A stretch of DNA of 64,000 nucleotides from Oleiagrimonas citrea. Its GTDB lineage: Bacteria > Pseudomonadota > Gammaproteobacteria > Xanthomonadales > Rhodanobacteraceae. Where the stretch lies: contig NZ_JAAZQD010000004.1 of the NCBI RefSeq assembly GCF_012395255.1, forward strand, positions 62,001 through 126,000. Reading direction: 5' to 3'. The translations under genes were made by a program, and so were the position numbers. The notes under the pieces are model-generated. The model was not told the origin of the DNA. It worked only from the letters and a program-made list of their open reading frames with translations, and made no database searches. The number at the start of each line of letters is the position of its first letter. The stretch's first letter is position 1. Shown here in pieces: positions 36,803-47,400 of this stretch.

Positions 36803-39649
36803 TTAGAACTTGTAGGACACGCCGACTTCGTAACGGCGGCCGTAGTTTTCCCAGGTCAGGATCTGACGCGGGTCGTGGTTCTGGTAGGTGATGAACTTCT
36901 TGTTGGACAGGTTCGAGCCCTGCAGCAGGATGGTCAGTCCCTTCATCGGGCCGCTCTGCAGGCTGTAGCTGATCTGCGCATCGTAGGTGCTGCCACCCTT
37001 GATGGTCTGCTCGATGCGCGAGGCGCTGATGCCGTAGACGCGGCCCAGGAAGCTGCTGCGGTAGTTCTGGCTCACGCGGGCCTGGAAGCCGTTGTGCTCG
37101 TAGTAGATCGTGTTGTTCACCACGTGCTCGGACAGGCCCGGGACCGTGATCGGATCCGGATTGCCGTCATACACGATCGAGCTCTTGGTCAGGTTGCCGG
37201 AGAAGATCACACCGAACCCGTCGAGCACCGGAGTGAACAGGCCCAGCGGCGTGTTCAGCACGGCCTGGACGCCCTTCACGTAGCCTCGGCCGCTATTGGT
37301 GGGCACCGAGGCAATGCCCAAGGTCGTACCCAGCTGCGACAGATCGGTGGTGCCCGCGTACGCCGTGTACTGAGAGAAATCTGTCAGCACGGTGGTTGAC
37401 GGGTTGATGTAGTCACTGAGCTTCAGGAAGTAGCCCGAAAGAGACACGTAGCCCTTGCTGTTGCCGAAGTAGTGCTCGATGCTCAGATTGTAGTTGTCCG
37501 CCATCGACGGCAGCAGCTTCGGATTGCCACTGTTGCTGCTGAAATACGCATTGTTCGGGTCGCTTGAAGCCAGATGCGTGTTGTTGGTGTTGACGGCAAA
37601 GCTCGCGTTCATCTGATCCATGCGCGGACGGGCCATGGAACGCGCGGCGCCGAAGCGCAGGTCGGTCTGATCGGTGAGACCGAGCACCAGATTCACGCTG
37701 GGCAGATAACGAGTGTACGAGGTGCCGCCTTGCACAGGGATCACCGCGGTCTTGCCGACGTAGGAGCTACCCGGAGCCACGCGACCGCCCTGCGAATCCT
37801 GCGTGGTGTGGGCAACCTGTAGGCCGAAGTTGCCGCGCAGCGGGAAGTTGCCGAGCTGCGTGTCCAGGTTGAACTGGACGAACGGCGTGGTGTCCTTCTC
37901 GTGGACCTTCCAGTCCGGCGGCATCGGCAGGCTCGACTGATAGGCCGGTACCTGGTCATACGTGCCGTTCTGGATCAACGCGATCGGGTCGTAGATGGGC
38001 AGGTTGCCCACGCCCATGAAGCTGAGCTGCGTGTCCGAGAAGGCGCCCGACGGCAGGGCCGCGGTCTGCGCGCCCCACGGCGAGGTGGTGTAGGTCAGGT
38101 TGCCGTTGTTGGGTACCAGGAAGCGCTGCTGGATATTGAAGCTCTTCTTGCGGTCCTCGCGATCGATGCCGAACTTGATGCTGGCGATCGGGCCGTCGAC
38201 GAAGCTGCGCTCGGCACTCAGGCGAAGGTCGGAAATGCGGTCGACCACGTGCGGCGCGTTGACGAAGCCACCCTGCACAAGGCCGCTACCGCCGCCCCAG
38301 CCCTGCGGATCGGTCAGCACGACCTGGCTCGGGCTGTAGTCGAGCGAGTTGTTCAGCTGCCACAGGTTGCCGCTGCCGCCCTGGGTGAAGTTGAGCGTGT
38401 CGAACGGACCGTTGTCGGCGCCGAAGGCCGTACCCGAGTAGCTTTCGATGAAGGCATCGCGACGATCGGCATGCGAAATGCTGGCGTCCGCTTCAGCGGA
38501 CCAGTCTTCGTTGATGCGCCACTTGTTGTTCCAGCCTACGTTGTAGACCTTCGACAGCGAGCGGTTGTAGTCGTTGCGGATGACCGGCTTCACATGCGTG
38601 AAGGTGCCCTTGGTGATCAGCCCACCCTGCGCCGTGTAGCCCGGTTCCAGCTGGGCATTGCCCCAGGCCAGCGGGAATTCGATGCCCTTGGAGTGCTGGC
38701 GGTCATGGAACCGGTCGTAGGTCATGTCCAGCGTGCTGGTGAAGTTCTCGTTCGGCTGGAACTGCAGCGTGGCCAGCAGGCCGGTGCGCTTGAAGAGGTC
38801 GGACGTCGCGTAGTTCTTCGAGCCGCCGATCAGCGCGTTGCCGCCCGCGGCGGAGTTGTCGGTCGGGTAGCCCCAGGGTGCCTGATGCTGGATCTGGGTG
38901 GGATTGGATTCCATGTCCAGGCCGAGCGTGACGCCGAAGGTGCGGTCGGCGAACTGGTGCACCCACACGCCGTTGACCTTGTAGCCCTTGTCGCTGACGC
39001 CCTTGCCCGGGGCGACCTGGTTCATGCTGTTCCAGATGTAGCTGGCGTTGAACGCCGCGATCGGCTTGTCCTGCTCGAGCGGACGGATCGTGTGCATGTC
39101 CACGGTGCCGGCCATGCCCTGGCCGACCAGCGCCGCCGAGGGGGTCAGATGCACCTGGACGCTGTTGAACCAGCTGGCCGGGTACTGATCGAACTGCACG
39201 CCGCGGTTGTTGCCGGTGCTGACCTGCTGGCGACCGTTGACCAGCGCGGTGCTGAAGTCCGGACCCAGACCGTGGATGGTCAGCACCTGCGGGCGACCGT
39301 TCAGGCGTTGCACGGCCAGGCCGGGGAGGCGGCCCAGCGAATCGGCGATGGACGTGCCCGGCAGCTTGCCGATCTGTTCGGCGGAGACGGCCTCGACGAT
39401 GACGTCCGAGTTGCGCTGCGTGGCGATGGAGTTCTGCACACTGCTGGCGAAGCCGGTGACTTCGACGGCGCTCAGTTTGGTCGCCGAAGCGCGCTTCTTC
39501 TGTTCTTTCTTGTCAGCTTTCTGGCTGGTCGCCTGATTGCTGTCCTGGGCCTGGCCGTTGGCGGCCGGCTGGGCGGCATACGCGCCCGTGGCCGTCATCA
39601 GCATCGCCGACGCCAGCGCGGCGCTCAGCAGATTGCGCTTGAGAATCAT
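36803..39649 (-). CDS. TonB-dependent receptor for maltodextrins (MalA/SusC-like)
   Basis: 948 residues from ATG 39649, with GAGG nine bases upstream and the signal peptide MILKRNLLSAALASAMLMTA ending GAYAA. A Lys/Gln-rich linker is followed by a TonB-box-like stretch (SAVEVTGFASSVQNSIATQR), a plug (QIGKLPGTSIADSLGRLPGL, VLTIHGLGPDFS) and a large barrel ending in RRYEVGVSYKF. It matches the proteobacterial TonB-receptor class used for oligosaccharides, such as Caulobacter MalA. It should import malto-oligosaccharides through the outer membrane. Operator copies 3 and 4 lie upstream; the halogenase gene follows. Confidence 0.88.
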   Translation of the reverse strand: MILKRNLLSAALASAMLMTATGAYAAQPAANGQAQDSNQATSQKADKKEQKKRASATKLSAVEVTGFASSVQNSIATQRNSDVIVEAVSAEQIGKLPGTSIADSLGRLPGLAVQRLNGRPQVLTIHGLGPDFSTALVNGRQQVSTGNNRGVQFDQYPASWFNSVQVHLTPSAALVGQGMAGTVDMHTIRPLEQDKPIAAFNASYIWNSMNQVAPGKGVSDKGYKVNGVWVHQFADRTFGVTLGLDMESNPTQIQHQAPWGYPTDNSAAGGNALIGGSKNYATSDLFKRTGLLATLQFQPNENFTSTLDMTYDRFHDRQHSKGIEFPLAWGNAQLEPGYTAQGGLITKGTFTHVKPVIRNDYNRSLSKVYNVGWNNKWRINEDWSAEADASISHADRRDAFIESYSGTAFGADNGPFDTLNFTQGGSGNLWQLNNSLDYSPSQVVLTDPQGWGGGSGLVQGGFVNAPHVVDRISDLRLSAERSFVDGPIASIKFGIDREDRKKSFNIQQRFLVPNNGNLTYTTSPWGAQTAALPSGAFSDTQLSFMGVGNLPIYDPIALIQNGTYDQVPAYQSSLPMPPDWKVHEKDTTPFVQFNLDTQLGNFPLRGNFGLQVAHTTQDSQGGRVAPGSSYVGKTAVIPVQGGTSYTRYLPSVNLVLGLTDQTDLRFGAARSMARPRMDQMNASFAVNTNNTHLASSDPNNAYFSSNSGNPKLLPSMADNYNLSIEHYFGNSKGYVSLSGYFLKLSDYINPSTTVLTDFSQYTAYAGTTDLSQLGTTLGIASVPTNSGRGYVKGVQAVLNTPLGLFTPVLDGFGVIFSGNLTKSSIVYDGNPDPITVPGLSEHVVNNTIYYEHNGFQARVSQNYRSSFLGRVYGISASRIEQTIKGGSTYDAQISYSLQSGPMKGLTILLQGSNLSNKKFITYQNHDPRQILTWENYGRRYEVGVSYKF

Positions 39650-39800
39650 CTTGGTTGTCCTCCCCGAATGGATCGCGTTTCTAGGAATTTTGTCGCCGAT
39701 GCCGTGGCGGCGATCGGTTACAACAAACGTTCGAGCCTTGTCACGGCTGCGTAACATTTCCTCGATGGTAGCTCCGGCTCGTTCTCTGGCGGAGGATTGT

Positions 39801-39814
39801 GCATACGTATTCAT
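39801..39814. promoter_or_regulatory. Operator copy 3, GCATACGTATTCAT
   Basis: Exact 14-bp copy, 152 bp before the TonB receptor start. Confidence 0.77.
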
Positions 39815-39930
39815 GTGCGCCCGAAGGCGTGCGTTCTTGCGGAAAAACGTCGTGAATGACCGTCCGAAGCCCTGTATTTCCGGGCTGAGGCGCGCCTCCT
39901 TCCGGGAAGTTGCGCCACTCGGGCGTGGAT

Positions 39931-39944
39931 ATGAATACGTATGC
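39931..39944. promoter_or_regulatory. Operator copy 4, ATGAATACGTATGC
   Basis: Exact reverse complement of the other copies, 109 bp before the GH13 alpha-glucosidase start. Confidence 0.77.
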
Positions 39945-40052
39945 AACCCCATCGGCTCCGGTGCCTATGCACAGTTAAGCTTGGGGCGATTCGCTGTCTA
40001 GCAGCGTCGATGCCGATATCGGCGCGGGGGGAACAGCGTCCGGGGTTTCTCA

Positions 40053-41672
40053 ATGAATGCACTTCCATGGTGGCGCGGAGCCGTCATCTATCAGATCTAT
40101 CCACGCAGTTTTCTGGACACCAATGGCGATGGGGTCGGCGATCTGCCGGGTATCGTCGAACGCCTGGATTACGTAGCGGGACTGGGCGTGGACGCGATCT
40201 GGATCGCGCCGTTCTTCACGTCTCCGATGGCCGATTTCGGCTATGACATCGCCGATTATCGGGATGTCGACCCGATGTTCGGCACGTTGGCCGACTTCGA
40301 CCGCCTGCTGGCCGAGGCGCACAAGCGCGGCCTGAAGGTGATGATCGATCAGGTGCTCAGTCACACGTCGATCGAGCACGCCTGGTTCCGCGAGAGCCGG
40401 CAGAGCCGCGACAACGACAAGGCCGACTGGTACGTGTGGGCGGACGCCAAGCCCGACGGCACCGCGCCGAACAACTGGATGTCGATCTTCGGCGGGCCGG
40501 CCTGGCACTGGGAACCGCGTCGCGGGCAGTACTACCTGCACAATTTCCTGGCCGACCAGCCGGATCTGAATTTCCACAATCCGCAGGTGCGCGATGCGGT
40601 ACTCGACAACGTGCGCTTCTGGCTGGATCGCGGCGTCGACGGCTTCCGACTGGACTCCATCAACTTCTGCTATCACGACGCGCAACTGCGCGACAATCCG
40701 GCCAAGCCGCAGGATCAGCGCGTCGGTCGCGGATTCCGGCCGGACAATCCGTATGCCTTCCAGTACCACTACTACAACAACACACAGCCGGAGAACCTGG
40801 CATTTCTGGATCGCCTGCGCGCGCTGCTGGACGAGTATCCGGATTCGACGGCTCTGGGTGAGATTTCCTCGGAGGATTCGCTGGCCACGCTGGGCGAGTA
40901 CACCAACGGCAAGCGCCTGCACATGGGCTACAGCTTCGAGCTGCTGACCGAGGACTTCAACGCCGCGCACATCCGTGAGACGGTGCGCAATCTCGAATCG
41001 CATATGCCCGATGGCTGGCCGTGCTGGGCCATCTCCAACCACGACGTCGAGCGCGTGGTCACGCGCTGGGGCGGCGTCGATGCACCGCCGCATCTGGCCA
41101 ACCAGCTGACCGCACTGGTGTGCTCGCTGCGCGGCTCGGTGTGCGTCTACCAGGGCGAGGAGCTGGGACTGAGCGAGGCCGACGTGCCTTACGAGCAGCT
41201 GCAGGACCCGTACGGCATCACTTTCTGGCCCAACTTCAAGGGGCGCGACGGCTGCCGCACGCCGATGCCTTGGGGCGAAGGTGAGCACGGTGACTTCAGC
41301 GCTGGCACGCCGTGGCTGCCGGTGCCGGATACGCACCGCGCGCTGGCGGTCTCCCGACAGGAAGGCGATGCCGACTCCATGCTGCACGGCTTCCGCGCCT
41401 TCATGGCCTGGCGGCAGACGCAACCGGCCTTGCGTTGGGGCGACATCCGCATGCTCGACAGCGCTGAGCCACTGCTTGCGTTCACGCGCAGTTTCGAGGG
41501 CGAGACGGTGCTGGCCTGCTTCAACCTGTCGGATCAGCCGTTGGACGTCGACGCGCCGGTGGATACGCCGCTCGAAGCGATGAACGCGGCGCGTCTGGTG
41601 CAGGGCGAGATCGCGGACGGCCGCCTGCGGCTGCCGTCCTACGGTGTGCTGTTCGCGTGCGTGAAGGGTTGA
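40053..41672 (+). CDS. Cytoplasmic GH13 alpha-glucosidase
   Basis: 539 residues, no signal peptide. GH13 oligo-1,6-glucosidase/alpha-glucosidase layout: WWRGAVIYQIYPRSF at the N-terminus, nucleophile Asp201 (GVDGFRLDSINF), acid/base Glu270 (TALGEISSED), Asp331 (AISNHDVERV). It resembles the Xanthomonas alpha-glucosidase that acts on maltose-type substrates and can transfer glucose. It would finish malto-oligosaccharide breakdown to glucose after MFS uptake. Operator copy 4 lies just upstream; the gene converges on rpiA with ten bases between. Confidence 0.9.
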   Translation: MNALPWWRGAVIYQIYPRSFLDTNGDGVGDLPGIVERLDYVAGLGVDAIWIAPFFTSPMADFGYDIADYRDVDPMFGTLADFDRLLAEAHKRGLKVMIDQVLSHTSIEHAWFRESRQSRDNDKADWYVWADAKPDGTAPNNWMSIFGGPAWHWEPRRGQYYLHNFLADQPDLNFHNPQVRDAVLDNVRFWLDRGVDGFRLDSINFCYHDAQLRDNPAKPQDQRVGRGFRPDNPYAFQYHYYNNTQPENLAFLDRLRALLDEYPDSTALGEISSEDSLATLGEYTNGKRLHMGYSFELLTEDFNAAHIRETVRNLESHMPDGWPCWAISNHDVERVVTRWGGVDAPPHLANQLTALVCSLRGSVCVYQGEELGLSEADVPYEQLQDPYGITFWPNFKGRDGCRTPMPWGEGEHGDFSAGTPWLPVPDTHRALAVSRQEGDADSMLHGFRAFMAWRQTQPALRWGDIRMLDSAEPLLAFTRSFEGETVLACFNLSDQPLDVDAPVDTPLEAMNAARLVQGEIADGRLRLPSYGVLFACVKG

Positions 41673-41682
41673 TCCGCGCGGA

Positions 41683-42324
41683 TCAGAGCTTGCGGTCGCC
41701 GACCAGCACCACGTCGGCGCCGCGCCGCGCGAACAGGCCTACGCTGACCACGCCGGCGATCTGGTTCAGCTCGGCTTCCAGCGCGACTGGATCGGTGATG
41801 CGCCAGCCGTGCACGTCGAGGATCCAGTTGCCGTTGTCGGTGACGGTGTCGTCGCGCCATACAGGATGGCCGTCGAGCTTGCTGATCTGGCGGGCAACAT
41901 GGCTGCGCGCCATCGGGATCACCTCGATCGGCAGCGGGAAGTTGCCGAGCACGTCGACCTGCTTGCTGGAATCGATGATGCACACGAACTGACGCGAAGC
42001 TGCGGCGACGATCTTCTCGCGTGTCAGCGCCGCGCCGCCGCCCTTGATGAGGCGCTTGTGCGGATCGCATTCGTCGGCGCCGTCCACGTACAGGTCCAGC
42101 GGACCGACAGCATTCAGGTCGAGTACCTCGATGCCGTGTTTCTTCAGCTGTTCGGTGGACTGTTCCGAACTGGACACGGCGCCGCGGATGCGGTCCTTGA
42201 TGTCGGCCAGGGCGTCGATGAAGAAGGCCACGGTCGATCCGGTGCCGACGCCGACGACGCTGTCGTCTTCGACATAGGCAATGGCGGCTTCGCCGGCGAG
42301 ACGTTTTTCGTTGGATGAAGTCAT
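41683..42324 (-). CDS. rpiA: Ribose-5-phosphate isomerase A
   Basis: 213 residues. Motifs: [16 protein letters not shown] (phosphate binding), YVDGADECD (catalytic Asp), [14 protein letters not shown] (catalytic Glu/Lys region) and GNWILDVHG. It interconverts ribose-5-phosphate and ribulose-5-phosphate in the non-oxidative pentose phosphate pathway; cytoplasmic. It lies 65 bp downstream of the EVE-domain gene and probably ends that operon. Confidence 0.96.
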   Translation of the reverse strand: MTSSNEKRLAGEAAIAYVEDDSVVGVGTGSTVAFFIDALADIKDRIRGAVSSSEQSTEQLKKHGIEVLDLNAVGPLDLYVDGADECDPHKRLIKGGGAALTREKIVAAASRQFVCIIDSSKQVDVLGNFPLPIEVIPMARSHVARQISKLDGHPVWRDDTVTDNGNWILDVHGWRITDPVALEAELNQIAGVVSVGLFARRGADVVLVGDRKL

Positions 42325-42389
42325 GGCGCGTCGTTCAGGTCAGGAGAATGCGGCGTGGCCGCGGAATGCCGGATCGGGATGGCCGGCGC

Positions 42390-42841
<452 letters not shown>

Positions 42842-42845
<4 letters not shown>

Positions 42846-43453
42846 GACGCTCCGTCGTGGTCGTTGCAGTCGATGAGTGCTTGATCGGTGGCGACGACAT
42901 CCAGGCGCACGTCCCATTCGGCCGGCTCGATCGCCTCGCACTGCTGGAAAGCGTAGCCGATCCCGATCAGCAGCGGGCGAGTCGGCCGCTTTTGATTGCG
43001 CAGGAAAGCGAAGTGGGTGTCGTAGAAGCCGCCGCCATAGCCGATGCGGTGGCCATGCCCGTCAAAGGCCAGCAGAGGCACCAGCACGGCGTCCAGTTCG
43101 CGTCCTTCGAGCAGGCCGTCCCGGTTTGTCGGCTCCGGGATGCCGAAACGGTTGGGTTCGACATCGTCGCCCAGCTTCCAGGGGGCGAAGTCCATGTGCC
43201 GGCCGGCCTCGATCCGCGGCAGATACAGCTGCTGCCCGCGCAGGGCTGCTGCGGCCAGCACAAGGTTGAGCGGCAGCTCGCCGTCACTCGCCCAGTAGCC
43301 AGCCACGCGTTGCGCGTTCAGGAACATGGGCAGGGCATCCAGTTGCCGCCGCAGACCCTGCGCGGCGCTCATCCGCGCTTGCGGTCCGAGGGCGCGGCGC
43401 TGCTCGGTCATCTTGCGGCGAAGCGATGTGCGCGTGTCGTCCAGGTCGGTCAC
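42842..43453 (-). CDS. fau: 5-formyltetrahydrofolate cyclo-ligase
   Basis: 203 residues from GTG 43453 (VTDLDDTRTSLRRKMTEQRR), with AGGA upstream; longer frames run into the 6S RNA terminator. N-terminal RRKMTEQRRAL and the C-terminal ATP/folate motif IGYGGGFYDTHFAFL, then LLIGIGYAFQQ, mark the YgfA/MTHFS family. It converts 5-formyl-THF to 5,10-methenyl-THF with ATP. Its position after zapA and ssrS is the same as ygfA in E. coli. Confidence 0.92.
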
Positions 43454-43500
43454 GGAAAATCCTGCCAGGCGCGTGGTGCGATCGGATGGTCGCATACAGA

Positions 43501-43521
43501 AACGGCCCCGACGGGGCCGTT
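43501..43521 (-). terminator. Hairpin between 6S RNA and fau
   Basis: AACGGCCCC / GGGGCCGTT with GAC loop (43501-43521), nine perfect pairs; the minus strand continues TTTCTG. Likely terminates or attenuates transcription leaving ssrS. Confidence 0.7.
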
Positions 43522-43529
43522 CTGCGGAA

Positions 43530-43728
43530 TGAGGGGTGTTCTCCACAATGCCGATGCGCTTCGAACGACCTTGATCCGAAAGGATCAGGTGGGAGGGCGC
43601 AGATGGCGTTTCAGGCTTTCCGTACGCGACGGACATGCTCACCGGCCACCTTGTTGCCGACCCAGGTCGAAAGTTAGGAACAAGGCAAATGTAACGAAAC
43701 GCTGTCGTACACCGCAGGGAACACCTTG
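43530..43728 (-). ncRNA. ssrS: 6S RNA
   Basis: Located exactly between zapA and fau, as in other gammaproteobacteria. The minus strand contains GGTGAGCATGTCCGTCGCGT and then GGAAAGCCTGAAACGC, very like the conserved central part of E. coli 6S RNA. The ends pair: GGTGTTC (43719-43725) with GAACACC (43535-43541). Promoter CTGACG-17-TAGAAT (-10 at 43735-43740) sets the start near 43728; ends are approximate, about 199 nt. It mimics an open promoter and holds sigma-70 RNA polymerase in stationary phase. Confidence 0.9.
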
Positions 43729-43734
43729 GCGCTT

Positions 43735-43763
43735 ATTCTAGCGCGCCTGTGCGAAAGCGTCAG
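43735..43763 (-). promoter_or_regulatory. Promoter of 6S RNA
   Basis: On the minus strand: CTGACG, 17 bp, TAGAAT (43735-43740). Lies directly after the zapA stop codon and seven bases before the inferred 6S 5' end. Confidence 0.65.
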
Positions 43764-43782
43764 CGGTTCAGTGCGGAAAGAT

Positions 43783-44088
43783 TCAGTTACGTGACCCGGA
43801 AGCCCGTTCCAATGCGCCTTCCAGTTTGCGACGCAGAGTCTCGATGCCCTCGCCGAACACGCGTTGCTCGGATTCTTGACGCTGGCGGGTTTCCAGCAGT
43901 TCATGCGTGACGCTGAGCGCGGTCAATACGGCCAGGCGGTCGAAGCCCGGGCTGCGCGCGTTGGCGCGGAATTCGCGCATCTTGCTATCCAGGTAGCTGG
44001 CTGCGGCCAGCAGTCCCGGACGTTCTTCCGGCTCGCAGGCGACCAGGAATTCGCGGTCGTTGAGACGGATCGTGATCGGCTCGGACAT
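43783..44088 (-). CDS. zapA: Cell division protein ZapA
   Basis: 101 residues. MSEPITIRLNDREFLVACEP is the ZapA N-terminal beta unit, followed by LAAASYLDSKMREF and a long C-terminal coiled coil (RLAVLTALSVTHELLETRQR). It bundles FtsZ filaments at the division ring. It starts 30 bases after the stop of the ZapB-like gene and precedes ssrS. Confidence 0.92.
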   Translation of the reverse strand: MSEPITIRLNDREFLVACEPEERPGLLAAASYLDSKMREFRANARSPGFDRLAVLTALSVTHELLETRQRQESEQRVFGEGIETLRRKLEGALERASGSRN

Positions 44089-44118
44089 GTGGTTAGGATC
44101 TCATGGATGCAGCAGGTT

Positions 44119-44343
44119 TCAACCCGAGCTTTCCAGCGACTTCAGTCGCTGGATCATGGCTTCGACGCGACTTCGCGCCTGTTCGTTTCGTGCCAGCAGG
44201 CCGGCGCGCTCGGTGGCGAGCTGTTCCTGGCTGTGACGCAGGCTGCGGTTCTCCTCGTCCATGCGCTGGACGGTCTGGAGGAGCTGATCGAGTGTCTCGT
44301 TCAGCGCAGCGAGTTCGGCTTTGAGTGGATCGGTCTGGTTCAT
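44119..44343 (-). CDS. ZapB-like coiled-coil protein (TIGR02449 type)
   Basis: 74 residues, almost entirely one coiled coil: LKAELAALNETLDQLLQTVQ, RMDEENRSLRHSQEQL, NEQARSRVEAMIQRL. The small-protein family found directly upstream of zapA in pseudomonads and xanthomonads; by analogy with ZapB it may bridge ZapA to the nucleoid, but this is inference. Operon with zapA. Confidence 0.85.
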   Translation of the reverse strand: MNQTDPLKAELAALNETLDQLLQTVQRMDEENRSLRHSQEQLATERAGLLARNEQARSRVEAMIQRLKSLESSG

Positions 44344-44415
44344 ACGGATTCGCGTGAACGAGCGGTCTTAGATGCTTTTTCGCATCTCGCGGGGTGGGTG
44401 TGCAAGTGTGACGTG

Positions 44416-47400
44416 CTACGTAGTGCCCGAGGAAGTCGGATGCAAGGCCTGTCGGCGACGCTCGTGTTCTTCGCAGAATGTGAGGCAGGAAGTGGCTTCC
44501 AGAGGCGGCGAGAGCCAGTTGCCCTGCATCAGATCGCAGTCGTGCGCGCTCAGGTATTCGGCCTGTTCGGCGGTTTCCACGCCCTCGGCCACGACTTGTA
44601 GTCCCAGGGAGTGCGCCATGGTGATGATGGTGGCGGTGATGGCCTCGTCGTCCGGATCCGTGGTGATGTCGCCAACAAAGGCCTGATCGATCTTCAGCAC
44701 AGTCAGTGGCAGGCGCTTGAGGTAGGCCAGCGAGGAATAGCCGGTGCCGAAGTCGTCGATGGCCAGGCTGACGCCGATGGCGCGCAGTTCGCCGAGTGTG
44801 CGCATGGACTGTTCGACGTTGGCCATGACGGTGCTCTCGGTCAGCTCCAGTTCCAGGCACTCCGGCGGCACGCCGTGTTCCTGCAGCGTGTGCTGCAGAC
44901 GCTTGGCCAGTCCGCTGCGCTGCAGCTGAACCATCGACAGGTTCACCGCCATGGTCAGCTTGTCCTGCCCGGCGTCGCGCCAGGCGCGAAGATCCTGGCA
45001 GGCGCGTTCGAGAACAAACTGGCCGATCTTCATGATCATGCCGGTTTCCTCGGCCAGCGGAATGAAGATTCCGGGACCGACATCGCCGAGTTCGGCGCTG
45101 CGCCAGCGCACAAGGGCCTCGAAGCCGATCAGTTCGTGATCGTCCAGTGCCATCTTCGGCTGGTACACCACGCGCATCTCGTCGCGTTCCAGCGCGCGCC
45201 GCAGCGCGCCGGCCATGGTGGCGCGCAGGCGGGCGTCGGCGTCCATGGCGTCGTTGTAGATCATCCACGTGTTGCGGCCGTGTTCCTTGGCCTGGTACAT
45301 CGCGGTGTCAGCGTGCTTGAGCAGTTCGTTGGGCACTTCGCCGTGATCGGGGTACAGCGAGATGCCGATGGAGGGCGAGATCAGCACTTCCTGGTGCGGG
45401 TCCAGCACCAGGGCCTCGTTGAAGGCGCTGATGATCTTGTGCGCCACGCCGATGACCTCACCGGAACCGCCGACGTCCTCGAGCACCAGGGTGAATTCGT
45501 CGCCGCCGACGCGGGCCACGGTGTCCTGCTCGCGCACGCACTGACGCAGGCGTGCGCCGGCGGCTTTCAGCAGGCGGTCGCCGGTGGTGTGGCCCATCGA
45601 GTCGTTGATGTGCTTGAAACGGTCCAGGTCGACGTACAGCACCGCCAGGCGCTGGCCGCCGCGCCGGGCGCGCAGGATCGAGTCGCCCAGGCGCTCGCCC
45701 AGCAGCGTGCGGTTGGGCAGACCGGTGAGCATGTCGTAGTTGGCCAGGTAGCGCAGTTCCTGCTCGGCGCGCTTGCGGTCGGTGATGTCGGTCATCACGC
45801 AGACATAGTGTGTGCGCGTACCGTGTGCGTTGCAGACTTCGCGCAGTTCGACCCAGCACAGGAAGTCGCTGCCGTTCTTGCGGCGTTGCCACAGCTCGCC
45901 GCGCCAGTGTCCGTGGCTCTGCAGTTCGCGGCGCATGTGCGTATAGACGCTGTCCGGCTGCTGGTTGCAGTTGAGCAGGGAAGTGTCGCGCCCGCGTACT
46001 TCGGCGTCGCTGTAGCCGCTCATGCGGGTGAAGGCGGCGTTCACGGAGCTGAACTTGAAGTCGAGGTCGGCCACGGTCACCGCTTCGCTCATGCTGCGGA
46101 TGACCTCGGCGGCGATGCGCCGATCGCGATCCTCGCTGCGCATGCGGGTGATGTTGCGAACGGTGCCGGATATGCGCGTGGGCTTGCCGTCGGTGTCCTG
46201 CTCGACGATCTTGCCGCGCCCCAGCACCCAGATCCATTCGCCCTGGGTGGTCTTGAGGCGGTATTCCGATTCGAAGTGGTCGGTTTCGCCGCCCAGGCAG
46301 GCCGCGATCTCCTTGCGGATGTGTCCCAGGTCCTGCGGGTGCAGCACATAGTTGCACCAGTCGTCGAAATCGATTTCGGTCGGCGTGCCTTTGCCGAGCA
46401 GTTGTTCGGCGCCGAGGCGATACATGCGGCCGTTGACGAGGTCCAGGTCCCAGAATTCGTCGCCGGAACCCCACAGGGCCATGCTCAGGCGGTCCTCGCG
46501 TTCCTGCAATTGGTTCTGGTGATGACGCTCGCGCATGCGACGTGCGCGGAAAGCCAGGTACACGGCCAGCAAAAGCATCACGCCGAGCGCGATGTACAGG
46601 GCGTACATGCCGCGCGAGGCCCACCACGGTGGGATCACGATCAGCGCGACGCTGTGCGACGTGGCGCTGAAGCGGCCATCGTGATTGCTGCCCCGGACCT
46701 CGAATCGGTAGCGGCCCGCGGGTAGATTGGTGTAGGTGGCGCTGTGCCGGGTGCCGTCGTCGATCCAGTCCTTGTCGAAGCCGAGCAGACGGTGCTGGAA
46801 GCGGTTCTGCTGCGGCGCGGCGAAGTCCATGGCCGCGAATTCGAAGCGGATGGCGCGCGCGGACTGCTGCATGCGCACGCGGCCGTCGATAGGCAGGACC
46901 GATTGGTTGTTGGCGCCGATCTGGATGCTGGTAAGGTTGACCGTTGGTTGGAAGGTGCCCGGTTTGACGCGCTCGGGCCGCACTTTGTCGAAGCCGTTGA
47001 CGCCGCCGAAGACCAGTTCGCCGTCGCGCATCTTCAGACAGGCGCCCGAGTTGTATTCCATGCCCTGCAGGCCGTCCTGGATGCTGAAGGCGGTGATCTT
47101 GCCGCTGGACGGTTCCATCCGCACGACACCGCGGTTCGTACTCATCCACAGTGCATGCTCGTTGTCTTCGCGCAGGCAATAGATGGTGCCGTCCGGCAGA
47201 CCGTCCCGGCTCGTGATGCGGTGGAAGTGCGCACCGTTGTCGTCGAGCGAGACCAGTCGATCGAGGCCCGACTGGGTACCGACCCACAGCACGCCGCCGC
47301 TGTCGATGAACAGGCTCATCACCACGTGGCTGCTCAGACTGTCCTCGACGCCGGGCTCTTCCTGGAACGTGCGCATGCGGTCCTTGCGTGGATCGTAGAC

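Larger units (their letters stand above)
39650..40052. promoter_or_regulatory. Divergent promoter region with two operators
   Basis: 403 bp between the divergent receptor and GH13 genes. Holds operator copies at 39801-39814 and 39931-39944 in opposite orientation, 130 bp apart centre to centre. One operator contains an in-frame ATG for the receptor but no ribosome site goes with it. Individual -35/-10 elements are not clear. Confidence 0.55.

Noticed and set aside
37901-39754. 617-codon open frame on the plus strand
   Set aside because: Antisense to the TonB receptor; no recognisable protein features.
39815-39817. ATG inside operator copy 3 as start of the TonB receptor
   Set aside because: It would put 56 non-signal residues before a perfect signal peptide and has no ribosome site; ATG 39649 is used.
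44611-46725. 704-codon open frame on the plus strand
   Set aside because: Antisense to the PAS-GGDEF-EAL region, whose motifs prove the minus strand.
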